Positions 17,198-24,450 of a DNA stretch of 64,000 nucleotides are shown in pieces. The notes beneath the pieces are model-generated. The model was given only the letters and a program-made list of their open reading frames with translations, was not told the DNA's origin and ran no database searches. Each line of letters opens with the position of its first letter. The stretch's first letter is position 1. Location of the stretch: contig NZ_CP135996.1 in the NCBI RefSeq assembly GCF_029211325.2, forward strand, positions 992,001 to 1,056,000, read 5' to 3'. The position numbers were made by a program, and so were the translations under genes. Source of the stretch: Caproicibacterium argilliputei (GTDB taxonomy: Bacteria > Bacillota > Clostridia > Oscillospirales > Acutalibacteraceae).

Positions 17198-17216
17198 TAT
17201 GGTTTGCAGTTTGTGG

Positions 17217-17264
17217 TTGACGGATTTCCATTCATAGATTATAATATGTGAATATACGAATATA
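17217..17264 (+). promoter_or_regulatory. Promoter and ArsR-type operator of the arsR-tlpA-ccdA operon
   Basis: TTGACG (17217-17222), 17-nt spacer, TATAAT (17240-17245). ATATGTGAATATACGAATAT (17244-17263) directly follows and has the alternating ATAT/GAATAT pattern of ArsR/SmtB sites, including a direct repeat of GAATATA. It covers the start point, as expected for self-repression. Confidence 0.6.
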
Positions 17265-17277
17265 AAGGAGCAGACGC

Positions 17278-17556
17278 ATGGACCCGATAGAGGAAAAACT
17301 CGAAAAGCGCGCGGAGCTTCTCAAGGCACTTGCAAACCCAGTCCGTCTGCGGATTTTGCGGGAGCTTTGTGTTAACAAAACCAATGTGACGGCTCTGTGC
17401 ACTAAGCTGCAGATTCCACAGCCCACCATTTCCCATCACCTGTTGATTTTAAAAAATGCGGGAATTGTGAATGGCGAGCGCTGCGGTGCACAGATTACGT
17501 ATCATGTGGATTGTGAAAAGCTGAAACCTTTTATCAAACAGTTGATTGAAGATTGA
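17278..17556 (+). CDS. ArsR/SmtB family regulator
   Basis: Winged-helix repressor of 92 residues. The fold is typical: an N-terminal dimer helix, LANPVRLRILREL, and the recognition helix QPTISHHLLILKNAGIV. Cysteines occur at residue 36 (ELCVNK) and near CTKLQ, GERCGAQ and VDCEK, but the classical ELCVCDL metal site is altered (CVNK), so the signal could be a thiol oxidant rather than As or Cd. Its stop lies 23 nt before a TlpA-type gene, and it likely represses its own operon. Confidence 0.88.
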   Translation: MDPIEEKLEKRAELLKALANPVRLRILRELCVNKTNVTALCTKLQIPQPTISHHLLILKNAGIVNGERCGAQITYHVDCEKLKPFIKQLIED

Positions 17557-17579
17557 GAAGACGGAAAGGAGCAAATCCC

Positions 17580-18194
17580 TTGAAAAAGACAGGTTCCATT
17601 TTGGCACTGACACTGGCACTGGTGACCGCATTGTCTGGATGCGGCGGTACTACTACGCCGTCTTCTGTTCCTGCACAGCCGCAGTCCTCTGCCGCAGCAA
17701 GTCAGACGAGCAGCCAGTCTGCCGACAGCAGCTCCGCCGCCAGCCAGCCTGCGTCCGCGCAGAGTGCGGACAAGCCGGTGGTGCCGGACTTCACCCTGGA
17801 ATCCAGCAGCGGAAAAAAAGTTTCCCTCTCGGATTATTCCGGCAAAGTGGTGGTACTGAATTTTTGGGCGAGTTGGTGCGTATATTGCAAAAAAGAACTG
17901 CCGGATTTTCAGAAGCTAAACCGTGAGCTGCAGAACTCCAAAGACGTGGTGCTGCTGCTTCTGGATCAAACCGATGGACAGACAGAAACCAAGCAGAAGG
18001 GGGACGCCTTTTTGAAAGACAACGGCTATTCCTTTCTGAATCTGTACGACTCCGGTACCGTTAGCAGCGATATTTTTGGCGTGACAGGGTACCCGACCAC
18101 GGTGGTCATCGACAAGCAGGGGCGCTTTTCCAGCTATGTATCCGGCATGACATCTTATGAGAAAGTCAAAAGCATGATTGCGGAGGCCATGTAA
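17580..18194 (+). CDS. TlpA/ResA-like thioredoxin-fold lipoprotein
   Basis: Membrane-anchored thiol-disulfide oxidoreductase of 204 residues. A lipoprotein signal peptide (lipobox ALSGC) is followed by a Ser/Ala/Gln-rich linker (about 25-65) and a thioredoxin/AhpC-TSA-type domain with active site Cys100-Val-Tyr-Cys103 in WASWCVYCKKELP, and a cis-Pro loop (GYPTTVV). It would reduce disulfides outside the cytoplasmic membrane, using electrons from CcdA encoded next. I start at TTG 17580, 7 nt after GGAAAGGAG; a TTG 27 nt upstream lacks a ribosome binding site. It overlaps ccdA by 1 nt. Confidence 0.9.
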   Translation: MKKTGSILALTLALVTALSGCGGTTTPSSVPAQPQSSAAASQTSSQSADSSSAASQPASAQSADKPVVPDFTLESSSGKKVSLSDYSGKVVVLNFWASWCVYCKKELPDFQKLNRELQNSKDVVLLLLDQTDGQTETKQKGDAFLKDNGYSFLNLYDSGTVSSDIFGVTGYPTTVVIDKQGRFSSYVSGMTSYEKVKSMIAEAM

Positions 18195-18898
18195 TGCTGC
18201 AACAGGCTGCGCCCGAATTCACCCTGGCGCTTGTCGGCCTTGTCTTTTCCGAAGGGCTGCTTGCGTTCCTTTCTCCCTGTATTTTGCCGATGCTGCCGAT
18301 TTACCTGATGTACCTCGGCGGCAGCCGGGAGCAGCAGACCACCCGCAGGCGGATGCTGCAGAATCTGCTGGGCTTCATTGCCGGCTTCACGGTCGTGTTT
18401 GTGCTGTTGGGCGCAACGGCGTCCGGTGTGGGCGCACTGTTGAAAGCACACCGTGTGCTGCTGATGCGTCTGGGCGGTGCGGTGCTGATCGTTTTGGGGC
18501 TGCAGTATTGCGGTGTGCTGAACCTTGCGGTGCTCAACCGCACCCGCGCACTGCACGCACACACAGACCGGCTCAAATTTTTTTCCAGCCTGCTGTTCGG
18601 TGCGGCTTTTTCTCTGGGGTGGACTCCGTGTTTGGGGCCGTTCCTCGGCTCGGCGTTGCTGCTTGCTTCCGGTACCTCCACACTTTATGAGGGCGTTCTC
18701 CTTTTGTTCCTGTTTTCCATGGGGCTGGGAATCCCGTTTTTGCTGACCGGGTTGCTGTGGAACCGATTGGAGGGGACGGTTTCGTTCCTGAAAAAGCACG
18801 CAGGCATCATCAAAATCATTTCCGGCTGTCTGCTGATTGTGATGGGAATTTTAATGCTGTTTAATCTCTTTGGCTATTACGAAAATCTGTTTTCATAA
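18194..18898 (+). CDS. ccdA: CcdA/DsbD-like thiol electron transporter
   Basis: Membrane protein of 234 residues with six predicted helices. Two cysteines in the family motifs AFLSPCILPMLP (helix 1) and GWTPCLGP (helix 4) carry electrons from cytoplasmic thioredoxin across the membrane. It starts with ATG in TAATG overlap with the TlpA gene, so the two are translated together. The operon arsR-tlpA-ccdA looks like a self-contained extracytoplasmic reduction system. No cytochrome c biogenesis genes are nearby. Confidence 0.92.
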   Translation: MLQQAAPEFTLALVGLVFSEGLLAFLSPCILPMLPIYLMYLGGSREQQTTRRRMLQNLLGFIAGFTVVFVLLGATASGVGALLKAHRVLLMRLGGAVLIVLGLQYCGVLNLAVLNRTRALHAHTDRLKFFSSLLFGAAFSLGWTPCLGPFLGSALLLASGTSTLYEGVLLLFLFSMGLGIPFLLTGLLWNRLEGTVSFLKKHAGIIKIISGCLLIVMGILMLFNLFGYYENLFS

Positions 18899-18927
18899 TA
18901 GACCGGGTGATGCAATTTCGCTTTTGA

Positions 18928-18959
18928 AATCCGCCGAGGAAACTTCGGCGGATTTTTTG
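18928..18959 (+). terminator. ccdA terminator
   Basis: TCCGCCGA/TCGGCGGA stem followed by TTTTTT. Confidence 0.85.
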
Positions 18960-19006
18960 TTTCATTTTGCCGGTATTTGCAGCTACCACACTGAAACTTT
19001 TATAAA

Positions 19007-19039
19007 TTTCATAGTTTGACCGGAAATCTTTCATAGTTT
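19007..19039 (+). promoter_or_regulatory. Paired direct repeats upstream of the xylanase gene
   Basis: TTTCATAGTTT occurs at 19007-19017 and again at 19029-19039, a 22-bp period (two helical turns). This is the usual layout of AraC-family sites. An extended -10 (TGGTAAAAT, about 19068-19076) lies about 30 bp downstream. The AraC-type proteins at 24451 and 30126 are candidate binders. Confidence 0.5.
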
Positions 19040-19220
19040 ACGGTTTGTTTTTTTATTAAAGATTATGGTAAAATCATGGTACGTTTTGTGAAAATATTTC
19101 AATTAGATTGAGAACTTTCGTGAAACTTTCACAACAAGTCACTTGGGCTTGCTGCAGGTTTGCAGGATCATGGAACTTTTCCATTGATAATATCCTGAAA
19201 AAATTCTGGGAGGAATTGCA

Positions 19221-22145
19221 ATGAGAAACAAGAGGAGACCCGGTGTTCGGGCTGCCGGTTTTCTGCTTGCTGCCGTAATGGGTTTTTCGCTGATAAGCGT
19301 TGGCCCGGCATATGCGGCAGGCGGAAACGAATCAAACGCAACTACAGGAGAACTGGTTACAAACAGCGGTTTTGAGTCGAGTGACCTTTCCGGCTGGAAC
19401 AACAATGGAATCAGCACGCTTTCCAGCACAACGGAAGCGTCGCACAGCGGCAGCCGTTCTTTAAAGGTGGAAAAAATCGGCTCCACCTGGATGGGACCGC
19501 TTTACAATCTGCTGACGCCGGTGCAGTACCATCATACTTATCAGGTCAGCCTGTACCTGAAAGGCGCGCAGAGCGCCGCCACCACAGAGTCGGTTCTGGT
19601 GCACCGTGTGGACAAAAACGGTGTGGGGTACGATATGTCGATTGCGCAGGACGTTTCCATTTCCGCGAAAGAGTGGACAAAGGTGACCGGTCAGTTTACC
19701 CTGACGGAAAAGAAGGAAGAGGTCACAACGCTGGGGCTGATGTTCCGCAGCAAGGACGCTTCCAAAAACTACTATGTCGATGATATTTCTATCAAGGAAA
19801 TTTCACAGACCAACGGCGTGCAGACCAACCTGACACCGCTGAAAAGCAAGTATGACTTCACCATGGGCTGCGCTGCGGTTTATTCGGACTTGATTGACGA
19901 CCACGCGCAGCTGCTGACCCACCACTTTGACAGCCTGACCGCGGGCAATGAGATGAAGGCGTCCTCGCTGTACAATAGCAAGCATGAGCTGGACTTTACA
20001 ACGGCAGACAAGTTTGTTGACTTTGCCATTGCAAACAACATGAAGCTGCGCGGGCACAATCTGGTTTGGCAGTCTCAGGTGCCGGATTGGTGGTTTACCA
20101 CCAACTTGTCTGATCCGGACAATCCGAAATACTTCGTTTCCAAGGAGCAGCTGCTTAAAACCATGAAAACGCACATCACCAGCGTGCTGCAGCATTTTAA
20201 GCAGAAGTACGGCAGCAAGAGTCCGTTTTACTGCTGGGATGTGGTCAACGAACCGATTTCCAACAGCCACCAGAACAACGGCATCAAAGGTCTGGATGAG
20301 GGCAGCAAGTGGGAAGCCATCATCGGTCCCGAATACATCGACTATGCGCTGCGCTACGCACACGAAGCCGATCCGGACATGAAGCTGTTCATCAACGATT
20401 ACGGCATTGTGAACGATGGGCAGAAAACAACCGACCTTTACAATGAAGCCAAAAAACTGCTGCAGGCAGGGGTTCCGTTGGACGGCATTGGTCTGCAGAT
20501 GCACATTGATGTGGACAGTCCCTCCATCTCCAGTATCAAAGACGCCATTGAAAAGTTCGGCTCTCTGGGTCTGGAAGTACAGGTGACGGAGTTGGACGTC
20601 AGCACCGGCGGGAAAACAGACGCGGTTACCTTGGCGAAAGCAGCCAGAAGATATAAGCAACTGTTTGATTTGTTTGAAAGTGAAAAGAAATACATCAAAG
20701 TTGTAACGGTCTGGGGTTCCGCGGATGACGGTTCCTGGCTGGGCGCAAACAACAGCCCGATGCTGTTTGACACCGCTCTGCAGGCAAAACCCGCATTTAA
20801 TGCGCTGGTTCAGGCAGCGGGCACACCGGTTGTGCCGACCTCCGCAAAAAGCTGTCAGGGCAATCCTACGGCGGACAGCGCCCTGTGGTCCACTGTTTCC
20901 GCATGGTCAACTGATACCTTTATCAAGGGCACCGGCGGCGCAACTGCTGCGGTCAAAACGATGTGGGACAGCAAAAACCTGTATGTGCAGGCGGATGTTA
21001 CCGACAGCACACGCAGTGCAAAGGACGGCATTACGCTGTATCTGAACAACAATGGCGTAAAGGCTTATCCTATTACGCTCAGCAATTCCGGCGGCAAGCT
21101 GAAAGCCGCGGTTCAAAAAACCGACACCGGATATACCGTGTCGGCGGCCATTCCGATTCAGAATTTGAAGCCGGCAGTCGGCGGCCAGCTGCAGTTTGAC
21201 GTTCAAGTTTTGGATTATAACGCAAAGAATGCATTGACCTCCATCGCAACTTGGAGCGACTTCCAAAACACCCAAAGCAAAAGCACCGCAAATTACGGCA
21301 AACTGGAGTTAAGCGCATCCGCAAACCTGGCGAAAGCCGTGTACGGCACACCGGTTGTCGACGGCAAGGAAGATGCGGCGTGGCAGAAAGCCCCCGCGTT
21401 TGACACCGCAACCTGGGTGACCGGAAAAAGCGGCGCAACCGCAAAAGTGCAAACCATGTGGGATCAGAAAAACCTGTATGTTCTGTACCATGTGACCGAC
21501 TCCGTGCTGAACAGTTCCAATGCGAATGCTTGGGAGCAGGATTCCATTGAAACATTTTTAGATGTCAACAACCACAAATCGCCGGCTTACGAGTCGGATG
21601 ACGGTCAGTACCGCGTCAGTTACAAAAATGCGAAAAGTGGCGGCGGGGCTGCCTCTGCTGACCTAAATGCATGGACCTCTGCCACCAGTAAAACCGATAC
21701 CGGCTATCTGGTGGAAATGGCGATTCCGCTGACCTCCATTACACCCGCTAACGGCACAATGCTTGGTTTTGACGCGCAGGTCAACGACGCGGATGCTTCC
21801 GGTGCGAGAACCGGCGTTGTCACTTGGAGTGATTCCACCGGCAAAAGCTATACGGATACTTCGCACTTCGGCAATCTGGAGTTGGTTGGCGGCCCGGCAA
21901 GCTCCCAGTTTGTCAGCGATACCACAAAGGATATTACGGTAAAGAGTGCATATCAGTTCCGGATTACCGTGAAAAACGGAGCGTACCCGAACTTTGTCGT
22001 GGGAACCGCCGGTGTGTTCCGCACACAGCTTGTCAAAAAGAGCGGCAGTGACTACTTCATCAAAATTTTTACAGTCGGCAAGTCCGGCGCAAAGGCTGGC
22101 ATTTATGTGAACGGCGTGAAGGTTTCGGTGGCAACCGTTCGGTAA
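19221..22145 (+). CDS. Secreted modular endo-1,4-beta-xylanase (GH10)
   Basis: Extracellular xylanase of 974 residues. Order: signal peptide (about 1-33, cut near AYAAG), a CBM4_9/CBM22-type module (about 44-195), a GH10 catalytic domain (about 205-535), two CBM9-like modules (about 540-695 and 700-895; each has KTMWD/QTMWD-x-KNLYV), and a C-terminal Ig-like domain (about 900-974). The catalytic residues are Glu344 (WDVVNEP, acid/base) and Glu457 (VTELDVS, nucleophile). It hydrolyses xylan backbones. It lacks dockerin, SLH or LPXTG signals, so it is probably secreted freely or held by its carbohydrate-binding modules. Monocistronic, with possible AraC-type sites upstream. Confidence 0.95.
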   Translation: MRNKRRPGVRAAGFLLAAVMGFSLISVGPAYAAGGNESNATTGELVTNSGFESSDLSGWNNNGISTLSSTTEASHSGSRSLKVEKIGSTWMGPLYNLLTPVQYHHTYQVSLYLKGAQSAATTESVLVHRVDKNGVGYDMSIAQDVSISAKEWTKVTGQFTLTEKKEEVTTLGLMFRSKDASKNYYVDDISIKEISQTNGVQTNLTPLKSKYDFTMGCAAVYSDLIDDHAQLLTHHFDSLTAGNEMKASSLYNSKHELDFTTADKFVDFAIANNMKLRGHNLVWQSQVPDWWFTTNLSDPDNPKYFVSKEQLLKTMKTHITSVLQHFKQKYGSKSPFYCWDVVNEPISNSHQNNGIKGLDEGSKWEAIIGPEYIDYALRYAHEADPDMKLFINDYGIVNDGQKTTDLYNEAKKLLQAGVPLDGIGLQMHIDVDSPSISSIKDAIEKFGSLGLEVQVTELDVSTGGKTDAVTLAKAARRYKQLFDLFESEKKYIKVVTVWGSADDGSWLGANNSPMLFDTALQAKPAFNALVQAAGTPVVPTSAKSCQGNPTADSALWSTVSAWSTDTFIKGTGGATAAVKTMWDSKNLYVQADVTDSTRSAKDGITLYLNNNGVKAYPITLSNSGGKLKAAVQKTDTGYTVSAAIPIQNLKPAVGGQLQFDVQVLDYNAKNALTSIATWSDFQNTQSKSTANYGKLELSASANLAKAVYGTPVVDGKEDAAWQKAPAFDTATWVTGKSGATAKVQTMWDQKNLYVLYHVTDSVLNSSNANAWEQDSIETFLDVNNHKSPAYESDDGQYRVSYKNAKSGGGAASADLNAWTSATSKTDTGYLVEMAIPLTSITPANGTMLGFDAQVNDADASGARTGVVTWSDSTGKSYTDTSHFGNLELVGGPASSQFVSDTTKDITVKSAYQFRITVKNGAYPNFVVGTAGVFRTQLVKKSGSDYFIKIFTVGKSGAKAGIYVNGVKVSVATVR

Positions 22146-22173
22146 AACCAAAAGAAAACCGCTGTAGGCGCAG

Positions 22174-22199
22174 GAAAAACGCCTTCGGCGATTTTTTTG
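22174..22199 (+). terminator. Short terminator of the xylanase gene
   Basis: AAAAACGCC-TTC-GGCGATTTTTTT, a short GC stem with A/U flanks. Weaker than others in the window. Confidence 0.55.
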
Positions 22200-22205
22200 T
22201 GCCGG

Positions 22206-22240
22206 TAAAAAAAGCGGCCCCATCCCAAAGGGATGGAGCC
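22206..22240 (-). terminator. Terminator of the 24-codon gene
   Basis: Minus-strand 11-bp stem (22216-22226 with 22230-22240, one mismatch), 3-nt loop, then T7. It shows that a short minus-strand transcript ends here. Confidence 0.8.
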
Positions 22241-22268
22241 TGTACGCAAAACAAGGATGTAAATTTTT

Positions 22269-22343
22269 TTACTGATTGCAGCTGGAGCTGCTGTTCTTAC
22301 TGAGAAGCTGCTCAAGCAGTTGGAGCAATTCCTGACAAGTCAT
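22269..22343 (-). CDS. Tiny unnamed peptide gene (24 aa)
   Basis: Short ORF with the best translation start in the area: AAAGGAGGTTTCTGTG then ATG. The peptide begins MTCQELLQLLEQLLSKN and ends in a serine run and CNQ, with cysteines at 3 and 22 and a leucine heptad pattern that predicts one amphipathic helix. It has its own promoter (22391-22419) and terminator (22206-22240), which argues that it is a real gene. A leader hairpin (TGTTCC/GGAACA) precedes the ribosome binding site. No family recognised. A regulatory or membrane-active peptide is possible. Confidence 0.6.
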   Translation of the reverse strand: MTCQELLQLLEQLLSKNSSSSCNQ

Positions 22344-22390
22344 CACAGAAACCTCCTTTTGCTTTTTCCTGTTCCTCTTGGAACAACTCT

Positions 22391-22419
22391 ATCCTAACAC
22401 GCTTTATTCCTTACATCAA
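22391..22419 (-). promoter_or_regulatory. Promoter of the 24-codon gene
   Basis: Minus strand TTGATG (22414-22419), 17-nt spacer, TAGGAT (22391-22396). Confidence 0.55.
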
Positions 22420-22483
22420 TGCAATATTTATGGCAAATTTGTTAAAGAAAATCATGGAAGTAGCACAGCCGCGCGCGGTTGGG

Positions 22484-22657
22484 TCAGCTTTTCTGGCAGG
22501 ACGCCTGCTTTGCGGCGAGGACACCCAGATTGTCGCCCAGCGCATTAAAAAAGCTGGAGAGGATGTTGAGCTCATCCAGACTCAATTTTTTAGAAATTGA
22601 AATGGCAGCCGCGGCTGCAAGCAAAACAAGTTCATCACCTGAAGAGCATGGTTCCAT
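22484..22657 (-). CDS. DUF6774-like small protein (57 aa)
   Basis: Protein of 57 residues. ELVLLAAAAAISISKKLS is followed by LDELNILSSFFNALGDNL and VLAAKQA, the pattern of the DUF6774 family, a short two-helix protein frequent in Clostridia with unknown function. Cysteines are at 4 and 54. The ATG at 22657 follows GTGAGGTGAGG. It lies upstream of the 24-codon gene on the same strand (140-nt gap, which contains that gene's own promoter). Family call is from memory of the motif pattern. Confidence 0.7.
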   Translation of the reverse strand: MEPCSSGDELVLLAAAAAISISKKLSLDELNILSSFFNALGDNLGVLAAKQASCQKS

Positions 22658-22738
22658 CCCGCCTCACCTCACAGAATTGTATGCGCGCCGAAGCGGAAAT
22701 TTGCGTTCAAATGCAGCTGTTCTGCCGCCGGACGGAAC

Positions 22739-22767
22739 TTGACACGTTTTGCACTGCGTGTTACAAT
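22739..22767 (+). promoter_or_regulatory. Promoter of the DHA2-type MFS gene
   Basis: TTGACA (22739-22744), 17-nt spacer, TACAAT (22762-22767). The 110-nt leader holds ACACG-GCT-GCGTGT-like and GATTC/GAATC hairpins and a T7 run (about 22851-22858), which could allow attenuation. Confidence 0.7.
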
Positions 22768-22878
22768 AAAAACAATTCGTACAGATAACACGGCTGCGTG
22801 TCGATACAGAGGCGAAAGTGAGGATTCCCTGTGAATCATCATTTTGGCTTCTTTTTTTGTGCAACTTGAGGTGATTGA

Positions 22879-24267
22879 ATGAAACAAAAACAAACTTTTC
22901 ATTTTTACGGAGCGGTTGCGGCCACCGGGCTGCTGTCCTTTACCGGTGTCCTGATTGAAACGGCCATGAATGTGACGTTCCCGACGCTGATTGGCGAGTT
23001 CGGGATTTCCACCACAGCGGTGCAGTGGGTGACAACGATTTGTCTGCTGGCAATTTCTATCATTGCACCGCTGTCATCCTACCTGAACCGAAGCTTTTCC
23101 GCACGGGCGCTGTTTTTGGCGGCAAATCTGCTCTTTCTGGGAGGTGCGGTGCTCGACTGTTTTTCGCCCGGCTTTGCCGCGCTGCTGTTGGGGCGGGTGC
23201 TGCAGGGGGTGGGCACCGGTCTGGCGCTGCCGCTGATGTTTTACATGATTCTGACCAAGTCACCGCTCGAAATCCGTGGCAGGATGATGGGATTCGGAAC
23301 GCTGACCACCTCCATTGCGCCGGCCATTGGCCCGACTTACGGCGGGATGCTGGCGCACCTGCTGAACTGGCGGTCAATTTTCGTGTTTATCCTGCCGATT
23401 TTAGTGGGGTCGCTGCTGCTGGGTCTGCATTCCATCCCGAAAACCGAGCAGCCGAAGCGGGAGCCGCTGCATGGGGCCGCCATTGCTTTCTTGGCAGTTT
23501 TCTTTACCTGCTTTCTGACGGCTTTTACCGCGAAAGGACTGCTGACTGCCGTGTGGCTTTTGGCTGGGCTTGCGGCAGGCGCGCTGTTTCTGCGTGCAAA
23601 TCGGCGGCATTCGCTGCTGGGGCTGGCGCCGCTGCGAAACCGTTCGTTTACATTGCTGATGGTCAGCTTCCTGCTTTATCAGGCTCTGCTGCTCGGCAAT
23701 TCCTTTGTGCTGCCAAACGTTTTGCAGATTGCCGGCGGGCTGAACGCCTCCGCTGCGGGGCTGTTTATGTTTCCGGGGGCGATGCTGGGCGCTGTGCTGG
23801 CACCGGTGTCTGGCTGGGTGCTTGACCGGCTGGGCGCAAAGAAACCGATTTTAATCGGTTTGGCAGTTGCCGCGGGGGGCATGGTCCTGCTGGCGCTTCT
23901 GCTGCATACTGCGCAGGTGGCGCTTCTGGTGGCGGCACACTGCATTTTCATGACAGGGCTGGGGCTTTCCTACAGCAATCTGATGACCTGCAGTTTAGCG
24001 CGGCTGCCACAGGCACAGCTTTCTGACGGCAACGCGGTGCTGAACACTCTGCAGCAGTTCATCGGTGCCATGGGTACGGCCACTTCGGCGTTTGTCATTT
24101 CCCTGTTCCAGCAGAGCGGCGGTTACCGGTCCGGTACGATGCTGGGCGGTCAAACCATGCTGGGCATCTTTGCCTGCCTGCTTCTGGTCAGCTTTCTCTG
24201 CTCCTTTCTGGGGCTGCACCTGCCGGGTACGTCTGCTGCGCGTGAGCCGCAGGAACCGCAAAACTGA
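22879..24267 (+). CDS. MFS multidrug-type transporter (DHA2 family)
   Basis: Membrane transporter of 462 residues with about 13-14 helices, of the drug:H+ antiporter DHA2 (EmrB/QacA) type. Helix 1 region has LIETAMNVTFPTLIGEFG and motif C-like GPTYGGML is present in the fifth helix region. It probably exports toxic compounds by proton exchange; the substrate is unknown. The ATG follows TTGAGGTGATTGA. It has its own strong promoter and terminator and is not part of the neighbouring sugar genes by sequence. Confidence 0.88.
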   Translation: MKQKQTFHFYGAVAATGLLSFTGVLIETAMNVTFPTLIGEFGISTTAVQWVTTICLLAISIIAPLSSYLNRSFSARALFLAANLLFLGGAVLDCFSPGFAALLLGRVLQGVGTGLALPLMFYMILTKSPLEIRGRMMGFGTLTTSIAPAIGPTYGGMLAHLLNWRSIFVFILPILVGSLLLGLHSIPKTEQPKREPLHGAAIAFLAVFFTCFLTAFTAKGLLTAVWLLAGLAAGALFLRANRRHSLLGLAPLRNRSFTLLMVSFLLYQALLLGNSFVLPNVLQIAGGLNASAAGLFMFPGAMLGAVLAPVSGWVLDRLGAKKPILIGLAVAAGGMVLLALLLHTAQVALLVAAHCIFMTGLGLSYSNLMTCSLARLPQAQLSDGNAVLNTLQQFIGAMGTATSAFVISLFQQSGGYRSGTMLGGQTMLGIFACLLLVSFLCSFLGLHLPGTSAAREPQEPQN

Positions 24268-24280
24268 AAATAAAAACTTC

Positions 24281-24317
24281 CAAACCGTTTGTGCCGACTG
24301 GCGCAGGCGGTTTTTTG
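24281..24317 (+). terminator. Terminator of the DHA2-type MFS gene
   Basis: AACCGTTTGTGCC pairs with GGCGCAGGCGGTT (with wobble), followed by TTTTTT. Confidence 0.75.
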
Positions 24318-24342
24318 TATTATGAAGCAGTTTGCCGAAAGC

Positions 24343-24370
24343 TTGCTGATTCTACAAAAAATGCTATAAT
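24343..24370 (+). promoter_or_regulatory. Promoter of the AraC-GH39 gene
   Basis: TTGCTG (24343-24348), 16-nt spacer, TATAAT (24365-24370). Confidence 0.65.
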
Positions 24371-24450
24371 CAATATACAGAAATGAAAAAAAGTATGGAA
24401 ACTGTCCGCACACTGCAGACAGGGCTGCTTTTTAGGAAAAGAGGAAAGCT

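Noticed and set aside
19803..20660. 285-codon minus-strand frame inside the xylanase gene
   Set aside because: Complement of the GH10 domain; no start signal, and the opposite strand encodes an intact catalytic domain.
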